Positions 1-12,011 of a stretch of 64,000 nt of DNA are shown one piece after another. The stretch spans positions 24,676,001-24,740,000 of the forward strand of contig CM060734.1 in assembly GCA_030704615.1 (NCBI GenBank), written 5' to 3'. The position numbers were made by a program, and so were the translations under genes. This DNA is from Takakia lepidozioides (taxonomy: Eukaryota; Streptophyta; Takakiopsida; Takakiales; Takakiaceae). Under the pieces are notes generated by a model that had not been told where the DNA came from, searched no databases, and was given only the letters and a program-made list of their open reading frames with translations. How positions within the stretch are numbered: the stretch's first letter is position 1; each line of letters opens with the position of its first letter.

Positions 1-1436
1 CCTTAAAGATTTGGACACTGACTTTGAAGTAGGAGTTCTGAGCAGGAGGTTATACATTCCTCCCATTATGTGTGTATTAGAAAAAAATACCAGATGCACA
101 AGGCCTTTCTCCCACGTCTTTCCCCAACCTCTAAGAAGTAACTAACTAACTAACTACCTAACTCTCTCTCTCTCAGCTATTACTTCAGGCCTGTTTACTT
201 CTCATTTTCTTATTACCGTAACCTCTTTGGGCTACTCGGAGTGGATTCTGCCCTACTTATCACACTATGTTGGAGAAAATCAATTAACCAAAATTACTCT
301 ACTACAAGGGTGCACATGGTGTTCAAACTTTGTCTTCAGGAAACCCAGCTATTATTATAACTCCATCATGGAAAATCTTTCATATTGGAGCCTCTCACAA
401 GCAAGACAACATAAAAGAGAAGTGGGTCTATGCATGGCGTATTAGAGAAGAACACCAGTAGAACAGGAGATTGTTCCATCTATGGGCCTCTGTTGAGAGA
501 GATGCAAAAGACGTCGGGAAGTACATACATCAACTCCCGCAACTGCACGGACCACTTGTTGTCTTCCATGGCATGCTCTGCCCCAATCCAAACACCCTGA
601 GCTCTCCAACGTTGCTCCTATAGCATGCTTCATTCACTCCAACGGCATGACAAGAGCATCACAAGAACCAAGGAGTTGCATATTGGAGGTGATCCATTTT
701 GATCTTCTCCACATCGTTCAACTACAAAAGTTCATTCCATAGCCATGCTCGTCACTATTCAAGGAAACTAGCCAGAGTTCGTGCACATCGTCAATACCAT
801 CTGTCCAGACCTGCTTGCACAAACGTCGGTCCCAGTGCAGATGCAACACGATTTCTTAAAAGTTCACTAAGCTTAAGTATCTACATTCCTCTTTGGTTTC
901 CTGAGGTTGCTCCCCATCGACCCTAGCACATCGGTAACATTTGCTCGTTCTGCCATGCCCGTCTAGTTCGACCAAGTAGTGGTCCGCGTTCATCAGAACA
1001 GAAACAACATGCACCGGCGCCCAAAGGGTTTGCAAAGACTCCAAAATAGGATACGGAATAGGTCATAATAGAGTGAGATGGCATCCAATCAGGATTGGTC
1101 AAAGGCCAACTTGCACTACCTTTCCCTCCGTTACTCAAACCTTGCCAGTCTGTTCTATAAACACGCACTATTATTATTGTGCGGGCTTTGGATTATTTTA
1201 AAGTAGACATTTTTTAGAACCAAACTATAGCTTTTGTAGGTCTAATGTAGGAAAATCTACTCATTATCTTCAAAAATTCATATTATATTTGTAATAAAAT
1301 TAAAAAAATCCAAAAAAAAGAGAGTTGAGAAATAATTTACTTTTTTATATGTGGTTAAAATTTTATTGTATAACTCATATACATGTTAAAGTAACAGAGG
1401 TTTAAAATGTAGCCATCCATAATAGGGTGCCCTACC
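1..1436. other. No gene recognised; TAAC and CT simple repeats
   Basis: I see no supported gene here. Reading frames are short and overlap on both strands without recognisable motifs. A short TAAC run followed by a CT run lies near 139-175. The stretch 1260-1400 is AT-rich. It could hold remnants of old repeats, but nothing can be named from the bases alone. Confidence 0.5.
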
Positions 1437-1895
1437 TTAGACCCTGTCTAACCTAGCCATACTAAGGTCCGGGGGCTGCCTATTATTGGTCCAAGAGAAT
1501 TTCAAACTATTGCGATCAAGAAGCGAGGCATCAAGGAAACCCACAGCAAAACACAAACAGTCCCAAGCAGTTTGCTCATCCATAGAAAGGGTGCTAGCAG
1601 ACTCGCCGAAGCAATCAGACGGACTTTCAACCATATTAAAGTCACCCGACATAATCCAGTATGATATATGCGGGTGATCCATAATTTTAAGCCTAATGGT
1701 GTTCCAAAAATCCGTTCTTTCTACAGCTGCGTTAGGAGCGTAGATATAGATAAAACCACAGAGGCCGAAGCTCGAGGAGGATGTAATGAATGCGCATTGT
1801 GCCCTTCCCTGAACACAAGTATCCACGTTTTGAGAAAGGAGGAAGCTAAAGAAGGAGAAATAAGCACTGTCGTGCCATCCCGAGACTCAGCTATC
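1437..1895 (-). pseudogene. LINE ORF2 endonuclease-domain fragment
   Basis: The minus-strand reading frame gives a partial apurinic/apyrimidinic-type endonuclease domain of a plant LINE. A WHDS segment is followed by IYIYAPN, then GDFNMVESPSD and finally a KFSWTNN...LSMARLDRV stretch; these match the order of GDFN and the RLDR block in LINE endonucleases. In the active enzyme this domain nicks target DNA to prime reverse transcription. The frame is closed by a stop just upstream (about 1893), and no reverse transcriptase follows toward lower coordinates, so this is a truncated relic. The family is clear; autonomy is excluded in this copy. Confidence 0.75.
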
Positions 1896-2319
1896 GTGGG
1901 ATTCCACCAAACCGATCCTATGGTTGGCTAGTCATCAACCCAGTCTCACCATAGAAGAAACATTGGTGGTCTTGCTGGTCATCACTCCAGCCTCACCACC
2001 GACAGCATACTCTAGGATTGACCGGTGATCAAATCCGGCCTAATCCCTATGAAAGCAAGCGCCCACACAAAACCAACATGGCGCACAGTCAAGCATGCAG
2101 GTGTTGGGGGGGATCCAAACACAAGAAATCAAAACATCAACACCCCCACACCAGAAATCCATCTACAGTGCTGATCCTGCAGAATATCCCAGCCCAAAAC
2201 CCCGGACTGACTGGCCTCCGCCAAGAGAGGCTTTGGCAATTACAAGTACAAAGTAATGGAAATAGTAAAAAGATGGAGGGGAAGAATAGAGGCCCGACCA
2301 AGCAAGATCTAATCCTGAT

Positions 2320-3069
2320 CTATGCTATCAACTGCCAGACTTCTCTCAAAGTGCCTCGCTCTGCATGATGGTAAGGTGTAGGAGGTATATCTATGTCCAA
2401 AAACTTGTTACTAACCTTATCCCAAGCTACAGTAGCTCGCTCTAACCAACCCTCCTCCTCTCTCTGCCAGGTAGAGACAAAGCAATACTCCCCTATCTCC
2501 CGCTCACTGAACAGTAAAGAAAATAAAGGTAGGGTCTGACAGTCTCTCAACTCGAAAGCTTTGAGACGGTTGCGGGTGTCCTCATTGCGAATGACTGCAT
2601 CTCCTTCAAGCAGAACAAACTTTTCATTGCTAATGAACCCCCGCTCGTGGTTGCCTTGTGTAGAGCGTGTCCGACTTCAACCATGTCTGATTGCAAAAAC
2701 TTGTGTAGCTCCTGCTCCTCTGCTCCAATACACCACGGCCTTGTGGCTGAACACCTTGGTCCCCGGGGCTGTCTTTGGCTGTGTTCCAAGCCTAGCTTCC
2801 ACCCACTTTGGTATGTCACCTACAGCTGCAGAACTGCTTGCTCCAACAGAGTTCTGACTGTCCAAAGCAATATTAAGGCCCTCAACGCCAACTATAGCAG
2901 TATGTTGTCTATTGCTAATGCCTGACTCCAAGTATGCAATCAACCCGTCCAACTGCTCTCCACTCAAATTAGTCTGAGTTCCTTGATAAACATAACTCTT
3001 GTCCCCTTGTGTGCATAGGCTAAGAGAAGAGACCTGCCCTTCAATTACGTCCTCATTTCCCCCAGCCAT
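2320..3069 (-). pseudogene. Degenerate reading frames, possible retroelement ORF1 remnant
   Basis: Three overlapping minus-strand frames read consecutively from 3069 to 2320, with shifts between them. The first, about 130 residues, has a GDIPKWVEARLGTQPK stretch that looks coding. The second continues with GHALHKATTSGGSLAMK. The third has EEGWLERATVAWDKVSNKFLD. Such consecutive frames suggest one ancestral protein broken by indels. It lies upstream, in the same orientation, of the LINE endonuclease fragment at 1437-1895, so it could be the first protein of that LINE, but I recognise no zinc knuckle or other family mark. A poly-A tract on the plus strand at about 3190-3208 lies beyond its start. 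Confidence 0.3.
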
Positions 3070-3548
3070 ACAAGGAGGACATCCCCAGATTTGTCTCTCA
3101 TGTAGACCACAACAGGTTCTAGAAACAGAATTGTGGATCTTTCATAGCACACTCGCACTCAAAAAATTCCATAGATTTTTAGCAGAGTCCAAAAAAAAAA
3201 AAAAAAAACTAAAACTAAAACCAGTCTAGATAGGTAGATTTCCCCTTTCTGCAACTATCCCCCCAAAAACTGAGTCAAACGGAGTCCATTTGACAAAGAT
3301 ATGACCAATTAGGCTCTAAATCATTTAAATTAGATCAAAAGGGTTTTTTTATTTTTATTTTTTAACACCAAAACGTTCTCGCCATTAAAAACTGCTCCCA
3401 AGTCACCTACGAGTTCCCAACATGTCCATGTAGTTCTCACAGATTCCCTGGATTTCACCTACAGGTGTTTCAAACATACACCGGTGAACTGCTCTGCTCC
3501 AGCCAAGATCTGTAGTTATGCCGACTCCGGGGCTTTGATCCTTCACGC

Positions 3549-5264
3549 TTGTATCATTCTAAACCAAGTAGCTCCCTGACCCAAGCTCGTATCAACAGTA
3601 TACACCTCTGCTCAACAGGCTTAGCAACCCATAGGCTACTTATCCCCAACCTCTACACTCTAGTGAAACAGGATCAGGCCAAGATGAGCAACGAAGAAGA
3701 AGGCTCTGCTCAGCTGAGCCCAATTGAAGAAGACGAAGAGGTCAGTGACATGCACGTCTCCGATTAGCCATACTGCTTTGACGACCAAGTACTGCAACCC
3801 AAGCCCGCCCGAGACCAGATCGAGACCACCAACGGAAGAGGTCAACTCGCCCCAGGAAATGAGATCGTCTAGGGCCGATTTCTCTCCCCAACGTGGAGCC
3901 CCTCCGCCTGTAGTATCCAGCATGCCAGCAAGGACGGCTCACACCAGCCCCAACCTCAAACGACTTTCTAGCACAGCCAACAGTGACGAAGGCAGCTCGC
4001 ACTCCGAACCCAAGAGATCCAGGGGCCCCCCCCTCAAACGAGCATCCGCCAATTCTCGAAGGCACTACCTCCTAGCCCACGCCACAACTGTGGATGGGCT
4101 ATCAGGTCCTCCAACAACATGCGTTGGACATGGAACTACCCATAATCAAGAAGATGCGATCCACCGCGGAGCTCCGACAGCTCGGGCTAAAAACCTCCAA
4201 GATCCATGAACTTAGGTACTGCTTGAAAGCTTTCCCCTACGTACCACAATTATATTTCCCTTCCACTAGACCAGATGGGAAGGATGGGTAGCTATACCCA
4301 CTCACCCAGCTTCCCAAGGGCACGAACATCGACCCCGAATCGGGCTTGTCTTCAACACCACCTCACATAATCATACGATTTGACAAGGATACAGACATGC
4401 CCAAGGAGCAGGCCCTATACTGTGCAAAGAAAAGGTTCGCAGATATGAACATCCCCTTGGGGACTGTTATGTACTCCCCAATCACGGCATACAAAAAAAA
4501 CGCATGCTGGAAATGGGAGTCCGCATCGACCACACCCTCATCAGGCCGCAGCTGCGTACCCGCCGAGGCAGCATGACGGGTCTTGCCGCCACCCCCCAGG
4601 AGATAGTGGCAGAGAGGGATGCACTTACGCTTGTTGTAAAAAGCTTGGACCCGTTACACTCCCAGGACGTTACAGAAGCTGCTCTCAGGGAGGCCTTCGG
4701 CAAAGATAACATCATTCAAGTCTACTTCAATAAAATCGCCCCAATGGAGAAAACCAAACACTCACATGGCCCTCATCACCTGCAAGAATCCAGCATATAC
4801 ATACAGTGGTGTAACAAGCCCCCGACACAGGTGCTAGGCAGCTGGTGAAATTTGAGCCACACACGAATAGACTGAACGGCTCAGCACTCCCTGCCAACGG
4901 AAGTTTGGAGCGCCTCCGAGTCGCCAATATAAATCAAGCCCAGTCAGCCAAAATGGGGGTTTCTGCCCAATGGCCCTTCTCGCGTTGCAGCATGAGGGCC
5001 CTCATAAACTGAGCACTGCAGGCCTCCTTGGCACTCAGCCTGCACCCATGCCTGGGAGACAAGGGCCCCCCGAGTGCCGTGAATCACCATGGACCCAAGA
5101 GAGTCTCCAGAACACCTGCAGGCCACCTATGGGCGATTATTGTTGGCTTTGAACTGCTGCAGCAATACTTTGAATGGTTTCCGCCTTCCTGTTCTGCTCC
5201 ACTCGGTACACATAGCCAATCTAACGACAGGCTCCCCGTGACCAAGCTATATTATAATAGTGCT
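3549..5264 (+). pseudogene. Broken reading frames resembling a retroelement ORF1 protein
   Basis: A series of plus-strand frames reads in order with frequent shifts. First comes an acidic start (SNEEEGSAQLSPIEEDEE), then a Ser/Pro/Arg-rich stretch with KRSRGPPLKR. Next are IIIRFDKDTDMPKEQALYCAKKR and a part around 4560-4800 with VKSLDPLHSQDVTEAALREAF. That last part resembles an RNA-recognition-like fold, but only loosely. The end near 5160-5260 is Leu/Phe-rich. The composition (disordered head, central globular part) suits an ORF1 or gag-like nucleic-acid-binding protein of a retroelement. There is no CCHC knuckle to confirm it. It is not functional as it stands. Confidence 0.3.
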
Positions 5265-5666
5265 TAAAAACAGAGACATCATATCTAGCTTAGCACTAGA
5301 AAACTAGATAGAACATCTCTCTCGAGTGATAAGAGAACTAAACTCACACTGTTGACACAAGGACATGAAATACAACACCATCACTCGTTAAACTAAGAGC
5401 CAAGCCAGGGGCACCCCAAGCTATGGGGACTCCACCCCACAACATCCTATTCTCCCTTCATAAGCACACTCAGATTCTAAGCAGTGAAGGAGATCGGTTG
5501 CGCAGGCTCAACTCGAGAGAGATGAGCCGCACGACTGACGCTCTCGTGAAGATAAGACGGTTCAGGTGTCAAACTAAACTTGATACCTGACTTAACACTT
5601 GAACTAAATCCAAGTGTTAAATACAAATAACTAGATTTATTCTAGTTAGTTTCACACTGTGTTTAT
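5265..5666. other. No gene seen
   Basis: This AT-leaning stretch, with several CTAGATT/CTAG-containing short repeats, lies just downstream of the stop codon of the leftward ParB-like gene. It presumably holds that gene's 3' untranslated region and flanking repeat sequence. No coding or RNA gene was recognised. Confidence 0.4.
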
Positions 5667-8600
5667 TTAACTTGACATGGCGGTCATCTCTTTCTGGATG
5701 TGACTCTCAACACCCTTTGCTATCCTTCTCTCCTCAGGGGTAGAGCTGTAGTATTCTAGTTTGCCACGCTCTCCTGCATCAGCAATGTCTTGCTGCAAGG
5801 GAATGCATGAGAGTTGCATCAATCCAAGGGTAAGGGAAACAAATAGAAACAAACATGTGGAAGCAGGAATATCGAAAGGCCAAATGATGGAAGATGTATC
5901 TCACCACGTACATATACTCCATGAAAGCCTCACGGGTCAACGAGTACCACGTTTCTGATGTCTTGGAGCTTTCGCACTTCTTGTACGTCCCTGCTGAAAG
6001 GATGGTCTTGAAGTTGGTCAAGGGCATCTGCCCGATCCTTTGTATCATGTACAGTGTGTGAACCAGACTCATTTTGACATGCGATTTCTCCGTCCCTCTG
6101 CAGAATGATGTCTGAAAGCCAGAATGAAATTCAAGGACCGTCAACAGAGGACTGGAACCAAAGAACCATGGAACCACAAGTGGAACATGTAGAATGAGAA
6201 ACCAACCTGTTCACATCATTCATTGCCGTCAGAAGACCCATCATGTTCCCGTCACAATCCAGCACCATCGATCGAACAGAGTAATGTCACTCTTCCTCCT
6301 TTGAGTGCAGCCTCCCAATGACAGCCATCCCTGCAAGCAACCGGTGGTTGCCATCCCAAACGTGAAACATCTTCCCTGAGAATGTCTGGGTGGAAGGTTT
6401 CCTGGAGAGAAGAAGTTCGAAGGATTCGTTCACCTGTCTCCAAATGGGATCCCAGGAGTCCATGATTGACTCATCCACAAGGAGCTCATTGCCTCTGGAA
6501 TCCCTTGTAGAAACGTAAAAGACTGCGGAACCATCCAAATACCCATGAACAAACTCGGCCTCCAGCTTCAAGATGTCCTTGATGAGGGGTGGACGAGCGA
6601 CGGGCATGGAAACCAACCTACACAGGGGAATCTTCAACCTCCCACCCGGGGCAAGCATACTTTGCACCACAAGCTGAGAGTTTACCTTCAGACCCCCCAG
6701 CATCTCAGCGGCTTTGCTTTCATAGAACTCATCGTCCACATCAACAATGATCTCCTTCCCCTGCCCCGAAGGGATCTCATCCGCCACACTTTGCATCTTC
6801 TCCTGCAGGGTTGTTCATTCAAATTGATATAAGAGAGAGGCATGAAACGATGGTGTTTTGAGCATGGCAGACAGGCCCTGTGTGGCCCAATTTCTCATCA
6901 GAAAACAAGCATTGTGGGGGCCGAAAACACTGTGCGTTGCTGCACAATGTTTTAGCTTCCAAATAGTGGTGTTTTGAAAATGATATTTGGCCCTATGTGA
7001 CACATTTCTACCAAAAAAACAGGCAGAGAGGGGGCCAAAAAGGGGGCACAAACAGTGTGCGTTGCCGCACACTCTTCGTGCTTCCAACTATGGGAGTTTT
7101 GAGCATGCATACTGGCCCTGTTTGGCCCAATTTCACATAGAAAAACAAGCAGAGAGGGGGCTCAAAACAGTGTGCATTGCCACACACTGTTTGAGCTTCC
7201 AATAAGGGTTGGATTCAACCTGCCAGAGTGGCCCTAGGTGCCCGATTTTTACATCAAAAAACAAGCAGATAAGGGGGCTCAAACAGTGTGCGTTGCCGCA
7301 CATTGTTTGAGGTTGCAATAAGGTGTGATTTTAACATGGCATAGTGGCCATGAGTGGCCGATTTTGAAATAAAAGAAAAGCCAGTGAAGGGGGCTCAAAC
7401 AGTGTGCATTGGCGCACACTGTTTGAGCTTCCATTTCCGGGTGGATTCAACCTGCCAGACTGGCCCTAGGTGCACAATTTTCATGTCCAAAAACAAGCAA
7501 ATCAGGGGGCTCAAACAGTGTGCGTTCACGCACATTATTTGGGCTGCCAGGTAAGTGTGAATTGAACCTGACAGAGATGACCTTTGTGGTCGATTCTAAA
7601 ATGAAAAAAAAATATCAAGTGTGGGCTCAAACAGTGTGCAATGCCACACACTGTTTGAGCTTCCAAAAAGGGGTGGAATGAACCTTAGAGAGAGGCGATT
7701 GTGTGAACGATTTTCACATTAAAGAAACAATTACAAGGGGGGCTCAAACAGTGGCAGGTTAGTGTGGATTGAACCTCACAGAGATACCCTGTCTGGACGA
7801 TTTTATTATGAAAAAAACAATGAGAAGGGGGGCTCAAACAGTGTGCGTTGGCGCACACTGTTTGAGTTTTGAAATAGAGGTGGATTGAACCAGACAGATA
7901 GGCCCCTGTGTGCACTATTTATACACCCAAAAACAAGGCAAACGGGGGGCTCAAACAGTGTGCATTGCCGCACACTGTTTGAGCTTCCAATTCAGGGTGG
8001 ATTCAACCTACCAGATTGGCCCTACGTGCCCGATTTTCACATGAAGGAACAAGCTAAAAAGGGGGCTCAAACAGTGTGCGTTGCCACACACTGTTTGAGC
8101 TTCCAAATAGGGGTGGAATGGACCTGCCAGAGTGGCCCTATGTGGCCGATTTACACATGAAAAAAACAATCACAAGGGGGGCTCAAACAGTGTGCGTTGA
8201 CGCACACTGTTTGAGCTGCCAGGAAATTGTTCATTGAACCTCACACAGATACCCTGTCTGGACAATTTTATTATGAAAAAAAACAATCACAAAGGGGGGC
8301 TCAAACTGTGTGCGTTGGCGCACACTGTTTGAGCTGCCACAAAATTGTTCATTGAACCTCAGAGAGATACCCTGTCTGGACGATTTTATTATGAAAAAAA
8401 CAATGAGAAGGGGGGCTCAAACAGTGTGCGTTGGTGCACACTGTTTGAGCTTCGAATTAGGGGTGGATTGAACCAGACAGAGAGGCCCCTGTGTGCACCA
8501 TTTCCACACCAAAAAACAAGGCACAAGGGGGGCTCAAACAGTGTGCGTTGACGCACACTATTTGAGCTTCCAATTCGGGGTGGATTGAACCTGCCAGAGT

Positions 8601-11065
8601 GGCCCTATGTGGCCATTTTGAACATGAAAAAACAAGAAAAATGGGGGGCTCAAACAGTGTGCGGTGCCGCACACTGTTTGAGCTTCCAATTTGGGGTGGA
8701 TTGAACCTGCCAGAGTGGCCCTATGTGGCCGTTTTGAACATGAAAAAACAAGAAAAATGGGGGGCTCAAACAGTGTGCGGTGCCGCACACTGTTTGAGCT
8801 TCCAATTCGGGGTGGATTGAACCTGCCAGAGTGGCCCTATGTGACCGATTTTCAAATGAAGAAAACAATGTGAAGATGGGCTCAAACAGTGTGCGTTGAC
8901 GCACACTTTTTGAACTGCCAGGTAAGTGTGCGTTGAAGCTCAAAGAGATGCCCTATGTGGCCGATTTTCAAATGAAAAAAACAATGACAAGGTGGGTTCA
9001 AACAGTGTGCGTTGATGCACACTGTTTGAGCTGCCAGGTAAGTGTGCATTGAACCTCAAAGACATGCCCTATGTGGCCGATTTTCAAATGAAAAAAACAA
9101 TGACAAGGTGGGCTCAAACAGTTTGCGATGACGCACACTGTTTGAGCTGCCAGGTAAGTGTGCATTCAACCTCAATGACATCCCCTATGTGGCCGATTTT
9201 CAAATGAAAAAAACAATGACAAGGTGGGCTCAAACAGTATGCGTTGAGGCACACTGTTTGAGCTGCCAGGTAAGTGTGCATTGAACCTCAAAGACATGCC
9301 CTATGTGGCCGATTTTCACATGAAAAAAACAATGACAAGGTGGGCTCAAACAGTGTGTGTTGATGCACACTGTTTGAGCTGCCAGGTAAGTGTGCATTGA
9401 ACCTCAAAGACATGCCCTATGTGGCCGATTTTCACATGAAAAAAACAATGACAAGGTGGGCTCAAACAGTTTGCGATGACGCACACTGTTTGAGCTGCCA
9501 GGTAAGTGTGCATTGAGCCTCAAAGACATCCCCTATGTGGCCGATTTTCAAATGAAAAAAACAATTTACAAGGTGGGCTCAAACAGTATGCGTTGAGGCA
9601 CACTGTTTGAGTTGCCAGGTAAGTGTGCATTGAACCTCAAAGACATGCCCTATGTGGCCGATTTTCACGTGAAAAAAACAATGACAAGGTGGGCTCAAAC
9701 TGTTTGCGTTGAGGCACACTGTTTGAGCTGCTAGGTAAGTGTGCATTGAACCTCAAAGACATGCCCTATGTGGCCGATTTTCACATGAAAAAAACAATGA
9801 CAAGGTGGGCTCAAACTGTGTGCGTTGATGCACACTGTTTGAGCTGCTAGGTAAGTGTGCATTGAACCTCAAAGACATGCCCTATGTGGCCGATTTTCAC
9901 ATGAAAAAAACAATGACAAGGTGGGCTCAAACTGTGTGCGTTGATGCACACTGTTTGAGCTGCCAGGTAAGTGTGCATTGAACCTCAAAGACAGCCCCTA
10001 TGTGGCTGATTTTCAGATGAAAAAACCAATGACACGGTGGGCTCAAACAATGTGCGTTGACGCACACTGTTTGAGCTGCCAGGTAAGTGTGCATTGAACC
10101 TCAAAGACATGCCCTATGTGGCCGATTTGCACATGAAAAAAACAATGACAAGGTGGGCTCAAACAGTGTGCATTGATGCACACTGTTTGAGCTGCCAGGT
10201 AAGTGTGCATTGAACCTCAAAGACATGCCCTATGCGGCCGATTTTCACATGATAAAAACAATGACAAGGTGGGCTCAAACAGTGTGCGTTGACGCACACT
10301 GCTGGAGCTGCCAGGAAATTGTTGATTGAACCTCATAGAGATACCCTGTCTGGACGATTTTATTGTGAAAAAAACAGATAGAAGGGGGGCTCGAACAGTG
10401 TGCGTTGGCGCACACTATTTGAGCTTCGAAATAGGGGTGGATTGAACCGGACAAAAAGGCCCCTGTGTGCACCATTTCCACACCAAAAAATAAGGCATAA
10501 GGGGGGCTCAAACAGTGTGCGTTGCCGCACACTGTTTGAGCTTCCAATTTGGGGTGGATTCAACCTGCCAGAGATGTCGTGTGTAGGCTATTTTCAAATC
10601 AAAATACAAGCACAACTGGGGTCCACATCACCAATGAAGCACAAAGGTGGGTCTCAAACATTGTACCTTTTTTTTGGCTGCTCCAGAAGACTCCCCAATC
10701 GCCGGGGACCCTTTGCGCTTCAGACTGCTCTGTACGCCGAGCATGTTCTGGAGCATCACCCCCATCCTCTTTTCCACTATCTGCTTCTTTGTGAGTCTAG
10801 CATCAACATCATCTTCGGCGTCCGACTCTCCTTCGGATGCAGTCTCCTCCTCACCTGTTCTCGGAAGTATGGCGGGCTGCTGTTCTTCTCCAGAATTCGG
10901 CTCTTCCATCGCCAAACTTTCCTCTTTGCCCTCTTCTTCCTCTTTTCCCTCTTCGTCTACTCTTTCCATCCTCATTCTATGTCTGGCTCTATTCCCGTCC
11001 CTAGTGCTCGTGAAGTATAACGACTTCCTTCTCTTCCTCCTCCGGTGGAAACAAGGGCTCCCCAC
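5667..11065 (-). pseudogene. ParB/sulfiredoxin-like (DGNHR) protein gene, four exons, one in-frame stop
   Basis: Exons on the minus strand: about 11065-10667, 6802-6207, 6097-5905 and 5792-5667. All junctions are GT-AG and keep frame: AAG|GTACAA to CTGCAG|GAGAAG (phase 0), AACAG|GTTGG to CTGCAG|AGGGAC, and GTG|GTGAGA to TTGCAG|CAAGAC. The N-terminus is charged, with a basic run RRRKRRKS, then an acidic region and KRKG. The centre has LKIPLCRLVSMP and, about 110 residues on, HVWDGNHRLLAGMAVI. An IPL...DGNHR..A layout is typical of ParB/sulfiredoxin-fold domains, which bind or cut DNA or bind nucleotide; function here is inferred. A TGA at 6287-6289 interrupts an otherwise coding-looking frame, so this copy is probably dead. 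No ATG precedes the basic run, so the start may be a Met in RHRMRM or lie in an unseen upstream exon. The gene is divergent from the MULE transposase at 12012. Confidence 0.6.
6870..10665. repeat. About 32-copy, 116-bp tandem array with 36-bp palindromes, inside intron 1 of the DGNHR gene
   Basis: The units repeat at 114-118 bp, usually exactly 116 (for example starts at 8647, 8763, 8879, 9111, 9227, 9343, 9459). Each unit carries GCTCAAACAGTGTGCG, a 4-bp centre (TTGC, TTGA or TTGG class) and the exact inverse CGCACACTGTTTGAGC, then an A-run spacer. Two subfamilies are visible. From about 6870 to 8860 the spacer reads GGATTGAACCTGCCAGAG; from about 8880 to 10300 it reads GTGCATTGAACCTCAAAGAC. 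Units near 10,310-10,570 return to the first type, so blocks are interleaved. The whole array lies between donor 10666 and acceptor 6803. Palindromes are conserved better than spacers, which hints at selection, gene conversion or recent amplification. Confidence 0.9.
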
Positions 11066-12011
11066 GCTGCCTCTAGAGCTCTCCAGTTTGACGTTTGCAA
11101 CAAGGGTTGCTTTGGCATGTAACCAAAATAAAAATTGGACATTGTTAACCGTATTTGGATGCGGGTGTCATCATTGTGTGCGAATGGAATTCATCCATTT
11201 CGGCGTCTTTGTATTATCCAAGAAATAAAGTGGTGGAAAAAAAGTAGATCCGTTGCATGTACTTGTGATATATGTCAGATGTACTTCGCCACCTGCCAAT
11301 ACATGGCAGCCTTCTTGCATTCTTTCAAATTCGGAAGTGCCGTAGAAATCTAATGCTAGTTCAATTTCGAGCAGTACTTGCAGATTCGCAATAATTGTTA
11401 TGCTTCACATATGCATCCACGTGTGTTGTACTGCCTACCTTGCGGTTTGCATTTTGCCGTCACCGTCGCAATGGAGTCATTCGGTATAAAAGGTTGTGTC
11501 GGCAATGGTCATGTGTTGCACACATTCGTGCGAGGTGTCTCCCGGAGTGTTAGTGTTTGTGTTGTGCTCTTCTGGCACAGCACAACCTCATTAGATTCGG
11601 GGTCTTCCTATTTACTGCTCTCCAGGGTTGTTGCCGTCTTTCCATAATGGATGGTTTCATGTCATGTTCAGGGTTTGTTTTTCATCCAAATACAACACGG
11701 CTTCTTGTGGCTTCTTGTCTTAAAAAACAGTTTTTCTGGTTGGTGTCTATCAGTGTGGCTGTCTGCGAAGTTCGGTGCATGTCATTCCTACATCCTTTGC
11801 ATGCATCGCCCGCAATCTTTGGGTCAGTGCTACCCTTATTGACCTCAGTTTGTTTGGGGTGGATCCCCTTTCGAGAATTACGGGCTATCAGTTCGGGGAT
11901 TCCGTTGTGAATCGCAACTCTCGGTCAGTGTAGGAAAACATGTCCAGAGAGCGAGATAGACTCGCTCGATTTCATTCCAATGTAGGTAGTTTCCACTAAC
12001 TGCCACTGCAG
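11066..12011. promoter_or_regulatory. Divergent intergenic region with a TATA-like box
   Basis: This 0.95-kb gap separates the leftward DGNHR gene from the rightward MULE transposase. GGTATAAAAGG at about 11481-11491 is a good plant TATA box in the plus orientation, about 0.5 kb before the first recognised transposase exon. The first transposase exon begins after CCACTGCAG at 12011, so a 5' exon with the start codon should lie inside this region. I could not define it. Promoter function is inferred. Confidence 0.4.

Noticed and set aside
7000-8900. Short open frames on both strands with repeated SNSVRxRTLFE or VCGNAHCLSP units
   Set aside because: They are translations of the 116-bp intronic repeat and change frame from unit to unit.
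6870-10665. CRISPR array
   Set aside because: Regular repeats with spacers suggest one, but this is an intron-bearing eukaryotic locus. Spacers are themselves conserved between units, and there are no cas genes.
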